NCBI RefSeq assembly: GCF_900108025.1
Contig: NZ_FNUS01000006.1
Location: 184,575-248,574 of the forward strand
Source: Halpernia humi
GTDB lineage: Bacteria > Bacteroidota > Bacteroidia > Flavobacteriales > Weeksellaceae
DNA length: 64,000 nt
Direction of reading: 5' to 3'
Shown: positions 18,937 through 27,776 of the stretch, piece by piece
Numbering within the stretch: position 1 is the stretch's first letter
Layout: the number at the start of each line of letters is the position of its first letter
Program-made: the position numbers and the translations under genes
The notes under the pieces: generated by a model
Database searches by the model: none
Told to the model about the DNA's origin: nothing
The model's input: the letters and a program-made list of their open reading frames with translations, nothing else

Positions 18937-21900
18937 ATGAAAAAAATTTATTTACTATTATTAGTCTTTCTCGGACTAATTGGAATTTCTGCGCAAACAA
19001 TTGGTATTTATGAAAGTTATGCTATTTTAAGTATTAACGGAGGCACAGATACTTTTTATGATATGCAAGCATCAACCGCTAATCCTGATTTTCAAGGTGC
19101 CAATCTTGGAACCTTTGGAAGTACTGAATCTTTAGTTATTAAAGGCGGTCAAAACAAAACTTACAAAAATAGTGGAGGTAATGTTACGGGTGGTAATTTG
19201 TACTATAGAGTATATCAAACTGGAAGTCCTTCAGGCACTTTTACTGGTATAAATTTTAGTTTTATTTCTAATGATGGTGGTGCTGGTAATCAGACTTGGG
19301 GCAGTGCATCTGGCACGACAAATATTATTAGTGGTCTTACAGTGCCTGGAAATTACACAATAGAAATTTATACGGAAGCTACAGGATATCCATCAACTGT
19401 TTATTCTAGTAATTCTGGTAATAATTATAAAGCCACATTTACTCTATCCCAAACCATTTCTACAAGTTCCATCACTGGCTCACCATTTTGTCTGGGTTCA
19501 TCAATTTCAGTTCCATATACCATAACTGGAACTTTTAATAGTGGAAATACTTTCACTGCGCAACTTTCAGACGCATCAGGTTCTTTTGCAAGTCCAACCA
19601 ATATTGGAACACTTGCTTCTACAAGTTCCGGTACAATCTCGGCAACTCTTCCTGCCAATTCGCTTTACGGAACGGCTTACAAAATACGTGTTATATCCGA
19701 TAATCCTTCAATTATCGGTACAGATAATGGTGCAGGTTTAACAATAAATGCTGTAGGTTTTGCTAATCTAGAAACACAATCTTCTTCAATTTGTTTTGGA
19801 AATAATATTACAAACGGACTTGTAACTGGGCGAGTTTATATCGGTGGCTTAACTAATACCACTACGGGAGAAAATACTAATATTAAAGTTGAATTTGGTT
19901 ACGGAACTACGACCGATCCTACAACTGGATGGACTTGGACTTCGGCAAATTTTAAAGAAGATTCTGGTAATGACGACCGCTATACCATTAATAACTTTGG
20001 TTCTGCTTTAAGCGCGGGAACTTACAAATATACTTTTAGATATAGAATTGGTAACACTTGTGAGTGGAAATATGGAGGTTATAGTGATGGGTTTTATAAC
20101 GGCACTACAAATTCTTTAGGAACTTTAACGGTAACTCCTACGTTAACCATTACACAATCTGTAACCAATACAGAAGCCGATTTTGTTTGCGCAGATGGAA
20201 GTTTCATTAAATATACCCCAAATGTTACTGGTGGAACTTGGTCTTCGGATAATTCTAAAGTTACATTATCCACAGATCCAACTACTTATGAAGTAACGGT
20301 AACTGGAGTAGCAATGGGAACTCCAACTTTAACTTACACTTTAAATAGTTGTTCGGCTTCTAAAGTAATCACGGTAACTCCTGCAATTACTTTTGCTAAT
20401 ATTCAATTACCAAAAGGTTTGTACGGTGGTCCAGATGTAACGGTTTATGCCCAAGTTGTTGCGCCGGGAGCAACCGGAACAAATGCAGGTGCGTTCGCTA
20501 ATTCACCACCACACAATTACGTAGTTGCAGATCTTGGATATTCTTTAGATGTTGCAACTTCCAATGCATCCTTTGCATCGGGATGGACTTGGGAAAGTAT
20601 GGCTTTAAATCTACTTTCATCTTATAACACAACTACAAATGATGAATACCAACTCGATAATTTTGGATTAGGCTTAGATGATAATCTTACTTATTACTAT
20701 GTGTCACGTTTCAGAATGAAAGGTAGCACAAAATATATTTACGGTGGTACAGATGGCGTAGATTCTACCAATAGTGGTGGAATTCTAGATTTTACCAATT
20801 ATCTCTGTGGTATTTTAAATGTACAAGCAATTGTGTGGGATGGTACAAAATGGACAGTACGATATGATGGCGTATTGAAAGCCTTCAACGGCGAGCCAAA
20901 TGAAGGTTATAATGTAGAAATCGCAGGAGATACAAATCCGCCACCTACTTTCTCTGCAAGAAAATTAACAATTAATAATGGTGTGAATTTAGTAATACCT
21001 GCACTTCAATATGTGAAAGTTGTAAATGCAATAATCAATAATAATGTTTCGCCAAGTACCGCAACATTAACCGTAAAATCTGATGCAAACTTAATTCAAG
21101 TAAATCCAGCAGCGGCCAATGTCGGAAATATCACTGCCGAGCGAAGCGTAACGGATATGAATAATATCACAACCCAAATGGATTACGTCTATTGGAGTGC
21201 CCCAGTTTCTAGTCAACTAACAAAAGGTACAAGCGGTTTCTCTCCCGGAACGCCAAGTAACCGTTTTTTTAGTTATAGAGAATCTAATGATCGGTTTTAT
21301 GAAACTGGCGACACCACTTTCACACCCGGAAAAGGTTACGCAGTACGAGCAGAAACTGGTATAGATTTTCTAAATGGTTACAGCAAAACCTACAAATTTA
21401 CAGGTGAGCCAAACAACGGCAATATCTCAATTCCCATTACAAAATCTCCAGATAATCCTGTGGGAACGGTGCATGGTTACAATCTCGTAGGAAATCCATA
21501 TCCTTCGAACATTAGTTTTGATCAGTTATATTCTGAAAATTCTGGCTTAATTTACAACACCGCTTGGTTTTGGACTAATGCAGCGCCAGAACAATATCAA
21601 CTTGGGTCTTCATATTCCGGAAACAACTACGCAGTTCTTAACGGCACTGGCGGAAATCACGCAACCGTTCCAGCGGGCGTCTCTTATAATGGAGGAACAC
21701 CAGATGGTACAATAAAAGTAGGGCAAGGCTTCTTGGTGCAAGCAACTGGAAGCGGAAATTTGAATTTTGCAAATGACATGCGCATTTCCACTTCAGGCAC
21801 TTTTTTCCAAAAAGGAACAGCCGTTAAAAACCGTTTTTGGTTAAAATTAATTTCACCCGATAATGTAATAAATTCCCAATTAATCGGCTATATCCCTGGC

Positions 21901-22482
21901 GCAACTGACGGTTTTGAGCAAAATTATGACGCTGAAGTATTTAATTTAAGTTCAGATTTATTTTATTCTATCGCAGATGGCAAAAATTTACTCATACAAG
22001 GGAAAAGCGACGCATTTAGCACAGACGATAAAATACAACTCGGTGCTAATTTCTTTAAAAATGGAAATTATACCATTGCTTTAGACCATGCAGAAGGTAT
22101 TTTTAATACTTCTCAACCTATTTATTTAAAAGATATTGAAACTGGCGCAGTTACAGATTTATCTGCAAAAGATTATACTTTCCAAGCCACCAAAGGCATT
22201 TCCGAAGGTAGATTTCAAATTATGTACAAAATGCCACTTTCTACAGGAGAGGTAAAAAAAGAAAATGTGCAAATTTACCGAGACGGAAACAGTTTTATAA
22301 TAAATGCTAAACAAAAAGTGACAGATGTTGAACTTTATGATGCATCCGGAAGATTAATTTTAAAATTAAATCCAAATGCAGTAGAGACTAAAATAGATGT
22401 TAATCATTTTTTAAGCGGCGTGTTTATTTTAAAAATAAATTTACTTTCCGGGGAAATTGTAACAAAAAAAATACGGAAGTAA
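18937..22482 (+). CDS. T9SS type A sorting domain protein (1181 aa)
   Basis: Fourth member of the surface-protein array. Start is ATG 18937 rather than the adjacent GTG 18934, giving a clean signal peptide (MKKIYLLLLVFLGLIGISAQ); unlike its paralogues it lacks the long pre-signal leader. Residues ~20-175 form a beta-rich domain, ~175-280 an Ig-like region (FCLGSSISVPYTI), and two similar domains around 285-400 and 500-640 share GWTW(T/E)S and NFG..L motifs. The shared module follows, with DYVYWSAP at ~749 and HGYNLVGNPYPSNISFD, and the T9SS sorting domain from ~1101 (LSTGEV...YDASGRLIL...KKIRK). The shared module is closest to that of the 3574 gene, including long near-identical DNA. Adhesin role inferred. 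Confidence 0.87.
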   Translation: MKKIYLLLLVFLGLIGISAQTIGIYESYAILSINGGTDTFYDMQASTANPDFQGANLGTFGSTESLVIKGGQNKTYKNSGGNVTGGNLYYRVYQTGSPSGTFTGINFSFISNDGGAGNQTWGSASGTTNIISGLTVPGNYTIEIYTEATGYPSTVYSSNSGNNYKATFTLSQTISTSSITGSPFCLGSSISVPYTITGTFNSGNTFTAQLSDASGSFASPTNIGTLASTSSGTISATLPANSLYGTAYKIRVISDNPSIIGTDNGAGLTINAVGFANLETQSSSICFGNNITNGLVTGRVYIGGLTNTTTGENTNIKVEFGYGTTTDPTTGWTWTSANFKEDSGNDDRYTINNFGSALSAGTYKYTFRYRIGNTCEWKYGGYSDGFYNGTTNSLGTLTVTPTLTITQSVTNTEADFVCADGSFIKYTPNVTGGTWSSDNSKVTLSTDPTTYEVTVTGVAMGTPTLTYTLNSCSASKVITVTPAITFANIQLPKGLYGGPDVTVYAQVVAPGATGTNAGAFANSPPHNYVVADLGYSLDVATSNASFASGWTWESMALNLLSSYNTTTNDEYQLDNFGLGLDDNLTYYYVSRFRMKGSTKYIYGGTDGVDSTNSGGILDFTNYLCGILNVQAIVWDGTKWTVRYDGVLKAFNGEPNEGYNVEIAGDTNPPPTFSARKLTINNGVNLVIPALQYVKVVNAIINNNVSPSTATLTVKSDANLIQVNPAAANVGNITAERSVTDMNNITTQMDYVYWSAPVSSQLTKGTSGFSPGTPSNRFFSYRESNDRFYETGDTTFTPGKGYAVRAETGIDFLNGYSKTYKFTGEPNNGNISIPITKSPDNPVGTVHGYNLVGNPYPSNISFDQLYSENSGLIYNTAWFWTNAAPEQYQLGSSYSGNNYAVLNGTGGNHATVPAGVSYNGGTPDGTIKVGQGFLVQATGSGNLNFANDMRISTSGTFFQKGTAVKNRFWLKLISPDNVINSQLIGYIPGATDGFEQNYDAEVFNLSSDLFYSIADGKNLLIQGKSDAFSTDDKIQLGANFFKNGNYTIALDHAEGIFNTSQPIYLKDIETGAVTDLSAKDYTFQATKGISEGRFQIMYKMPLSTGEVKKENVQIYRDGNSFIINAKQKVTDVELYDASGRLILKLNPNAVETKIDVNHFLSGVFILKINLLSGEIVTKKIRK

Positions 22483-22501
22483 ATCTGCAAATAATATATT
22501 T

Positions 22502-22528
22502 AAAATCCTCTTCGGAGGATTTTTTTTG
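22502..22528 (+). terminator. Rho-independent terminator with UUCG loop
   Basis: AAAATCCTC, a TTCG tetraloop, GAGGATTTT and a run of T. It lies 20 bp after the 1181-aa gene and ends the array. Confidence 0.9.
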
Positions 22529-22621
22529 CGCAGAACCCAAAAAGTTATACCATTTTATCTTTGAATTTTACGAAAAATAAAAATACTCCATCAGAGAAAT
22601 ATCTGTTCAGAAAAAATAAAT

Positions 22622-22658
22622 AAGATTGAAAAAGAACTCCTTAGGAGTTCAATCTTTT
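22622..22658. other. Inverted repeat in a gene-free stretch
   Basis: GAACTCC-TTA-GGAGTTC flanked by AAGATTG and CAATCTT makes a bulged hairpin. The surrounding 22529-23038 stretch is 500 bp with no convincing gene. A frame of ~48 codons at about 22675-22827 (reading ...VTENVCPLMYKDSINLLETY) lacks a start codon and may be a decayed gene fragment. Confidence 0.4.
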
Positions 22659-23038
22659 AAAGTAATTTTAATGACAAAATGATATTAGTCGGCAAAAGCA
22701 TTTAAAGCAAGTTTTGGTAAAAGGTGTCAATCAGGTAACTGAAAATGTTTGTCCTTTGATGTATAAAGATTCAATAAATTTACTAGAAACCTATTTTGCA
22801 ACTGATTTTAACACTCATAAAAAATGACAAAAGTTAAACTCCACGATTCTAATTGAAAATTAAAGAATTCAAATAATTTGGAAATTCGAATAGATGCCGT
22901 ATCTTTACCGCCGATGTTTATATTGTTAAAATTCAGCAAAATAAAAGCATCGAAAGCAAGAAAATTAGCAAAAAAAAAGACAAAAATTTCATTTTTATAC
23001 TTTAAGTATTAATGTTTTAAAAATTAATCTTTTTTTTA

Positions 23039-23046
23039 TACATTTG
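23039..23046 (+). promoter_or_regulatory. Candidate -7 element for the 94-aa protein gene
   Basis: TACATTTG matches the TAnnTTTG consensus and ends 12 bp before the start codon, implying a very short leader. Confidence 0.4.
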
Positions 23047-23058
23047 AAAAAAAATTGA

Positions 23059-23343
23059 ATGAAAAAAAATTTTTATATAGTCCTTCTTCTTAGCATTTTT
23101 AGTTTTGCCCAGCAACCGTTAGATCATGGGTTTGAGAATTCAGATAACAGATTTAGTAAAGCAGAAAATGAACAAGCAGCAAATACAAAAGGCAAAGCTA
23201 AAGAAGGTGGTGGGCCGATTCACACTGGTCCCGGAAATCCTGGTGAGACCCTTCCTATTGACAATCATATTCCATTGCTTTTGCTTTCAGGTATTGTTTT
23301 TATGGTGGTTCTTACTTTAAAACAGCGCAAAATTCAAAGTTAG
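23059..23343 (+). CDS. Small secreted protein with PID-CTERM-like tail (94 aa)
   Basis: Residues 1-17 are a signal peptide (MKKNFYIVLLLSIFSFA). The middle is hydrophilic and low in complexity, then GPGNPGE precedes a C-terminal tripartite signal: the motif LPIDNHIPLLLL, a hydrophobic segment (LLLSGIVFMVVLTL) and a basic end (KQRKIQS). This layout matches the PID-CTERM family of short flavobacterial proteins, thought to be sorting signals by analogy with PEP-CTERM and exosortases; the family link is from memory. No exosortase gene is in the window. Flanked by its own promoter candidate and terminator, so a single-gene unit. Function unknown. Confidence 0.75.
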   Translation: MKKNFYIVLLLSIFSFAQQPLDHGFENSDNRFSKAENEQAANTKGKAKEGGGPIHTGPGNPGETLPIDNHIPLLLLSGIVFMVVLTLKQRKIQS

Positions 23344-23360
23344 AAAAGCAAAATAATAGT

Positions 23361-23391
23361 AAATCCAAAATTAATTTTTTGGATTTTTTTT
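23361..23391 (+). terminator. Rho-independent terminator
   Basis: AAATCCAAAA, a TTAA-containing loop, TTTTGGATTT and a T run, 18 bp after the 94-aa gene. Confidence 0.75.
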
Positions 23392-23541
23392 GTGTCTCTT
23401 CTACGTCTTGTAAATCTTTTTCGGAGGAAAATAGTGATATTTTTTATTGGCCTAATTGTAAAGCACTATTTTCGAAAAAATAATTATCCTTTGATTTATT
23501 TTATAGCATCTTTAAGTTAAAATACCTACAAAAAATATATT

Positions 23542-24384
23542 TTACTTCAAAATTCCGCGGATTTTATTCGCATTGCTAATCAATTCTTCCAATAAAACAT
23601 AATTTTCTTTCTCTAATGCTGATTTGAATTTGCGAAGTTGCGTGATGTGTTCATTCAAAACATCGAGTACATTTTCTTTGTTTTGTTTAAAAATAGGGAC
23701 CCACATTTCAGGGTGGGATTTAGCCAAACGAACCGTGCTGCTAAAACCAGAACTCGCCAATTGAAAAATGGTGTCTTCTTCTCTTTCTTTTTCTAAAACA
23801 GTGTTAGCAAGTGCATAAGACGTGATATGTGAAATGTGCGAAATATACGCGGTATGAATATCGTGATCCTCAGAATTCATAAATAATAAATTCATATCCA
23901 GATTTTCGTACACTTTTTTTACTAAATTTAAGGAAGATTCTGCCGACATTTCTGCATCGCAAATAACTGCGGCTCTTTCGCTAAAAGCACTTGCAGTTGC
24001 GGCTTGTGGCCCAGAATTTTCGGTTCCCCACATCGGGTGACTGGCGACGAAATTTTTTCTTTTTTGATGATTTTTAATGATTTCTACAATCGAAAATTTA
24101 GTAGAACCAACGTCCATGACGGTTTGCGAATCATTAATTAAATCTAAAATATGGGGTAATAATTTTACCGAAGAATCCACAGGAATGGATAAAATAATTA
24201 AATCGGAATTTTTTACGGCTATTTCTAAATCTGTAATTTCATCAATAATATTGAGTTCTTTGGCTTTTGTGAGATTGTTTTCATTAAAATCTACACCATA
24301 AATTTTTGTTGCAAATTCCTTTTGCTTCAATTTCAAAGCCATTGAACCACCAATTAAACCAACACCAATTATTGCAATTTTCAT
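23542..24384 (-). CDS. tyrA: Prephenate dehydrogenase
   Basis: 280 residues. Oxidatively decarboxylates prephenate to 4-hydroxyphenylpyruvate with NAD+ in tyrosine synthesis, in the cytoplasm. The N-terminal Rossmann motif is MKIAIIGVGLIGGSMAL. DVGSTKFSIVEII and ASHPMWGTENSGPQAA give the conserved active-site histidine region (HPMxGxExSG). The helical dimerisation domain holds HDIHTAYISHISHI, with the conserved histidine pair, and FQLASSGFSSTVRLAKSHPEMW. It has no fused chorismate mutase or ACT domain. It is the last gene of a minus-strand run tsaE-ald-DUF4258-tyrA, 92 bp after the DUF4258 gene. Confidence 0.93.
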   Translation of the reverse strand: MKIAIIGVGLIGGSMALKLKQKEFATKIYGVDFNENNLTKAKELNIIDEITDLEIAVKNSDLIILSIPVDSSVKLLPHILDLINDSQTVMDVGSTKFSIVEIIKNHQKRKNFVASHPMWGTENSGPQAATASAFSERAAVICDAEMSAESSLNLVKKVYENLDMNLLFMNSEDHDIHTAYISHISHITSYALANTVLEKEREEDTIFQLASSGFSSTVRLAKSHPEMWVPIFKQNKENVLDVLNEHITQLRKFKSALEKENYVLLEELISNANKIRGILK

Positions 24385-24476
24385 TAAATAAATTAAAAAA
24401 TTAAAGTTTTAACGTTCAAAAATTAAAAACGAATATTTTCACAACTGAACGATTTTACAACTAAACATCATCTCAA

Positions 24477-24845
24477 CTACCGAATGGTTTTCAAACTTGA
24501 AAAAGTAGCGGTTTCTTTGCATTTATCGAACTCAACTTCATATTTCGGATGATTTTTCGGATAAGAAATAAGGTAATGTGGACAAGGTTTTTCTTGCGCA
24601 TTACTTCTTTCAAAATCTATTTCACCATTGGTTAAGATACTGTCTTTCAGAAATGTTTCATCAATATTTTGAGCCGTAAGTTCTTGTTTAAAATTGTCTT
24701 CTAGTATAAAAGTTTTTGTTAAAGTTTCTGCTTTCACGCGCGCGCTAGGGAAGTAGGAGCAACTTGCGCCTTTCTTATTTAAAATAAAAAGTACCAATAA
24801 AAGACCTGGGATAAAGCCTAAAAAATAAAATTTGAGTTTCCGCAT
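24477..24845 (-). CDS. DUF4258-type small protein
   Basis: 122 residues with an N-terminal hydrophobic segment (LKFYFLGFIPGLLLVLFIL) that is a membrane anchor or signal sequence. The rest (ERSNAQEKPCPHYLISYPKNHPKYEVEFDKCKE, split here by memory of the family) resembles the DUF4258 domain found encoded next to alanine dehydrogenase in flavobacteria. Its ATG overlaps the TAA of ald by one nucleotide, so the two are translationally coupled. Function unknown; the repeated pairing with ald suggests a shared role, which is inference. Confidence 0.7.
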   Translation of the reverse strand: MRKLKFYFLGFIPGLLLVLFILNKKGASCSYFPSARVKAETLTKTFILEDNFKQELTAQNIDETFLKDSILTNGEIDFERSNAQEKPCPHYLISYPKNHPKYEVEFDKCKETATFSSLKTIR

Positions 24846-26041
24846 TAGAAAATTAGTAGATTGATGTCGTGGTAAGTAAGATTAAAACGATCGCAAATCA
24901 TTTTTTTTGTGTGCCGGCCTTTGTACATATAAAGGCTGTCTTTCATCTCATTTCGTTTTACCAGCATATTTTCGAAGCCACCTTCGTCGTCATAATTTAA
25001 GAGATAACTCAAGAAAAAATTACTAATGGCTTTGCTTGTTGTGCGCGGCATTTTTGAGGTAAGATTAGGCAAACCACAATGGATTACGCCGTGTTTTATG
25101 ATGTATGGATCTTCCATATCAGTAAGTTCTGACGTTTCAATCACTTTTCCGTTGTCGATAGTTACATCAATAATTACGCTGCCTTTTTTCATATTTTGCA
25201 CCATTTGTTCGGTAACAATTGGCATAACACTACATTTCGAAAAGGCACCAATTACAACATCTGCGCGTCGCAAACTTTTTGCTAATTCTTTTGGATCAAT
25301 AATAGAAGTTGGGACGCGGCTATCTACTAAAGAATGAATTCTACGAAGTTTAGATAGAGAATTGTCGAAAATTTTTACACTTGCGCCCAAACCAACAGCG
25401 GCTTTTGTGGCAAATTCGCCAACTATTCCTGCACCGATAATCACAACTTCTGTTGGCCGAACACCAGTAATGCCACCCAACATTAAACCATTAGACAGCG
25501 CTAAAAGTTCTGAAGCGTAAAGAATAGAAATGTTTCCGGCGATTTCACCAATTAATCTTACCAGAGATAATTGCTTGTATTCATCGGCAATAAATTCAAA
25601 AGCGATGGCGTTTATTTTTTTCTCGCCTAGTTTTTTGAAATAATTTTGATCACGTAAGTTGATTTGTAGGGCAGAAATAAGATAACTTCCTATTTTTAAA
25701 TAGTCAATTTCTTCTTCCGTAGGTGGATTTATTTTTAAAACTAAATCTTGCCCAAAGGCTTCTTCAGAGCTTTTTGTGATTTTTGCACCCGAATTAGAAT
25801 ATTGCAAATCTGTAAAAAAAGAGCCTTGCCCAGCACCAGATTCTATGGTGATGTGGTGGCCTGCGTTTACCAAAACCTGCACTGCATCTGGCGTGATGCA
25901 AGTTCTGCGCTCATTTAAGCAAGTTTCTTTCGGAATTCCGATGCTAAATTTTTTATTTTTTTTCACAACTTCTAATTTCTCTTCTTTTGGGAGCAAATCT
26001 TCTTCTTTAAAAGGAGTGAAAATATTACCAGGATTACTCAT
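24845..26041 (-). CDS. ald: Alanine dehydrogenase
   Basis: 398 residues, of the alanine dehydrogenase / pyridine nucleotide transhydrogenase alpha family. It would interconvert L-alanine and pyruvate plus ammonia with NAD(H). The N-terminal domain contains IGIPKETCLNERRTCITPDA and HHITIESGAGQGSFF, the family signature with substrate-binding Arg and Lys. The NAD-binding core is VVIIGAGIVGEFATKAAVGLGA. The central region GGITGVRPTEV precedes it. About 30 extra N-terminal residues relative to the Bacillus-type enzyme are normal for flavobacterial forms. It lies 35 bp after tsaE and is coupled to the DUF4258 gene. Confidence 0.88.
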   Translation of the reverse strand: MSNPGNIFTPFKEEDLLPKEEKLEVVKKNKKFSIGIPKETCLNERRTCITPDAVQVLVNAGHHITIESGAGQGSFFTDLQYSNSGAKITKSSEEAFGQDLVLKINPPTEEEIDYLKIGSYLISALQINLRDQNYFKKLGEKKINAIAFEFIADEYKQLSLVRLIGEIAGNISILYASELLALSNGLMLGGITGVRPTEVVIIGAGIVGEFATKAAVGLGASVKIFDNSLSKLRRIHSLVDSRVPTSIIDPKELAKSLRRADVVIGAFSKCSVMPIVTEQMVQNMKKGSVIIDVTIDNGKVIETSELTDMEDPYIIKHGVIHCGLPNLTSKMPRTTSKAISNFFLSYLLNYDDEGGFENMLVKRNEMKDSLYMYKGRHTKKMICDRFNLTYHDINLLIF

Positions 26042-26076
26042 TCTGCATTGTATTTTTAATAAAGTACAAAGATAGA

Positions 26077-26484
26077 TTATTTAAAAATTATCTTTCGGTT
26101 TAAACCATGATTTTCAATAGTCATTTCGTGGTGTGGAAAATCTTCTAAATCTTCAGCATAAATTTCTGGCCATTCAATTATTGAAAGAAAGGCACTCTCT
26201 AAATATTCTTCAATACCAATGTCATAAACTTCATCTAAATTTTTCAGCCGATATAAATCAAAATGAAATACTTTCCCTTTTGGCGTATCATACTCATTTA
26301 CAATAGAATATGTGGGAGAGTTAACGTTGTCTTTGCTGCCTAATTTTAATAGTAAATATTGTGTAAAAGTCGTTTTTCCTGCACCCAGATTTCCTTTTAA
26401 AGTGAGAATCGAATGTTTCAGTTGAGGTAAAATTTCTGCCACTACTTTTTCCCAATCTTCTAATTTATCAATATTGAATGTCAT
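26077..26484 (-). CDS. tsaE: tRNA threonylcarbamoyladenosine synthesis ATPase TsaE
   Basis: 135 residues, normal family size. ATPase partner of the TsaB-TsaD complex that makes t6A37 on ANN-decoding tRNAs. Walker A is GNLGAGKTTFTQ; NSPTYSIVNEY is the conserved switch-like segment, FHFDLYRL the following family motif, and SIIEWPE the Walker B-like end. First gene of the likely operon with ald, DUF4258 and tyrA. The upstream intergenic region is shared with the divergent outer-membrane protein gene at 26568. Confidence 0.93.
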   Translation of the reverse strand: MTFNIDKLEDWEKVVAEILPQLKHSILTLKGNLGAGKTTFTQYLLLKLGSKDNVNSPTYSIVNEYDTPKGKVFHFDLYRLKNLDEVYDIGIEEYLESAFLSIIEWPEIYAEDLEDFPHHEMTIENHGLNRKIIFK

Positions 26485-26544
26485 TTTTAATATAAAGTAT
26501 GGTGCAAATATATTGAACTTAAACTTTTTAATGGTCCTAATGTT

Positions 26545-26552
26545 TATATTTG
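26545..26552 (+). promoter_or_regulatory. Candidate -7 element for the barrel protein gene
   Basis: TATATTTG matches TAnnTTTG exactly and ends 15 bp before the ATG at 26568. No well-spaced -33 TTTG was found. Confidence 0.5.
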
Positions 26553-26567
26553 CAAAAATTTAATTTA

Positions 26568-27776
26568 ATGAAAAAAGTATTACAAATTATTTTGCTTGGT
26601 TTCGCCACTTTATTTTTTGCACAAAAATATGAAGCGGGGTATTTTATTACCAATGATGGCGTGAAACACGATGCCACGATTAAAAATTTGGATTGGTATA
26701 AAAATCCGAAAGATTTTAAATACAAAGAAAATACTTCGGAAGAAGAAAAAACCGAGACAGTTGCAAACATAAAGGAATTTGGCATTACAGGTGCGTCTAA
26801 ATTTGTACGCTATATTGGAAAAGTAAATGTGGCGGCGCAAAATTTGCAAAAATTAGGATGGGAAAAAGAACCAATCTGGAAGGATAAAACTGTTTTCTTG
26901 AAGGTGCTTTCGGAAGGCAAAGCCACGCTTTATTTTTTGAGGGACGAAGATTCAGAAAACTTTTTTGTTGGGAAAAATGATGAAAATATAGAACCATTAA
27001 TATATGTAAAATATTTTGCAGACGGTTCCGAAGATAATGTTGCTAAAAATAATTTATACAAAACGCAACTGATGAAAATACTAAATGCGGATAGAAATTA
27101 TTCTAAAATGATCAACAATACCGAGTATAAAACTTCCGATCTTACTAAACTTTTCAACTCTTATAACAATGTGAATGAGGCAAAAGCCTCCAATTTTAGA
27201 AAGGAAAATAGTGTAAAAATTCATTTGTCTGCAAGGCCTGGCGTCAATTTTAGTAGTTTGTCTATAAACTCTACACTGCCAGATTATTCCAATTTCAATT
27301 CTAATTTTGATAGCAAAGCGACGTTTAGAATGGGTTTAGAAGCAGAGTTTTCATTACCTTTTAATAACAGAAGTTGGAGTATAATTTTAGAACCAACTTA
27401 CCAATCTTTTAAGAGCACAGGAACAACGGCAGCAAATTTAAAAGCGGAAGTAGATTACAGTTCTATTGAAATACCTCTTGGTGTAAGATATTATTTTAAT
27501 ATTTCGCAAAAATCTAGAATGTTTATTGATGGCAGTTTTGTAGTTGCTAATGCAGACATGAATAAAAAATTGTCCTTAGAAAGTCCATTTTTCAGTACCG
27601 CGAAAAACTATGATTTAGAATCTAGCAGTAATTTTATTTTTGGTGTGGGGTATAACTATAATAATAAATTTTCCATCGAAGCCAGAGTGCATACAGAAAG
27701 ACATGTGCTAAATTATCTTTATTTTAACTCTGCATTCAAAACCACGTCTCTGGTTTTTGGATATACTATTTTCTAA
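26568..27776 (+). CDS. Outer membrane beta-barrel protein
   Basis: 402 residues from ATG 26568; a TTG six codons upstream falls inside the promoter and is not used. The signal peptide is MKKVLQIILLGFATLFFAQ. Residues ~20-190 are a periplasmic or plug-like region (YEAGYFITNDGVKHDATIKN), typical of a flavobacterial family with an N-terminal domain before the barrel. Residues ~215-402 are alternating strands (IHLSARPGVNFSSL, FRMGLEAEFSLPF, SIEIPLGVRYYFNI) ending in the aromatic SLVFGYTIF, as expected for an outer-membrane barrel of the PorT/OmpW-like size. Convergent with the HD hydrolase gene, overlapping it by 4 nt. Ligand unknown. Confidence 0.75.
   Translation: MKKVLQIILLGFATLFFAQKYEAGYFITNDGVKHDATIKNLDWYKNPKDFKYKENTSEEEKTETVANIKEFGITGASKFVRYIGKVNVAAQNLQKLGWEKEPIWKDKTVFLKVLSEGKATLYFLRDEDSENFFVGKNDENIEPLIYVKYFADGSEDNVAKNNLYKTQLMKILNADRNYSKMINNTEYKTSDLTKLFNSYNNVNEAKASNFRKENSVKIHLSARPGVNFSSLSINSTLPDYSNFNSNFDSKATFRMGLEAEFSLPFNNRSWSIILEPTYQSFKSTGTTAANLKAEVDYSSIEIPLGVRYYFNISQKSRMFIDGSFVVANADMNKKLSLESPFFSTAKNYDLESSSNFIFGVGYNYNNKFSIEARVHTERHVLNYLYFNSAFKTTSLVFGYTIF

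Noticed and set aside
22675..22827. Small gene
   Set aside because: No start codon or ribosome-binding site, a stop just upstream and no family recognised; kept only as a possible remnant.
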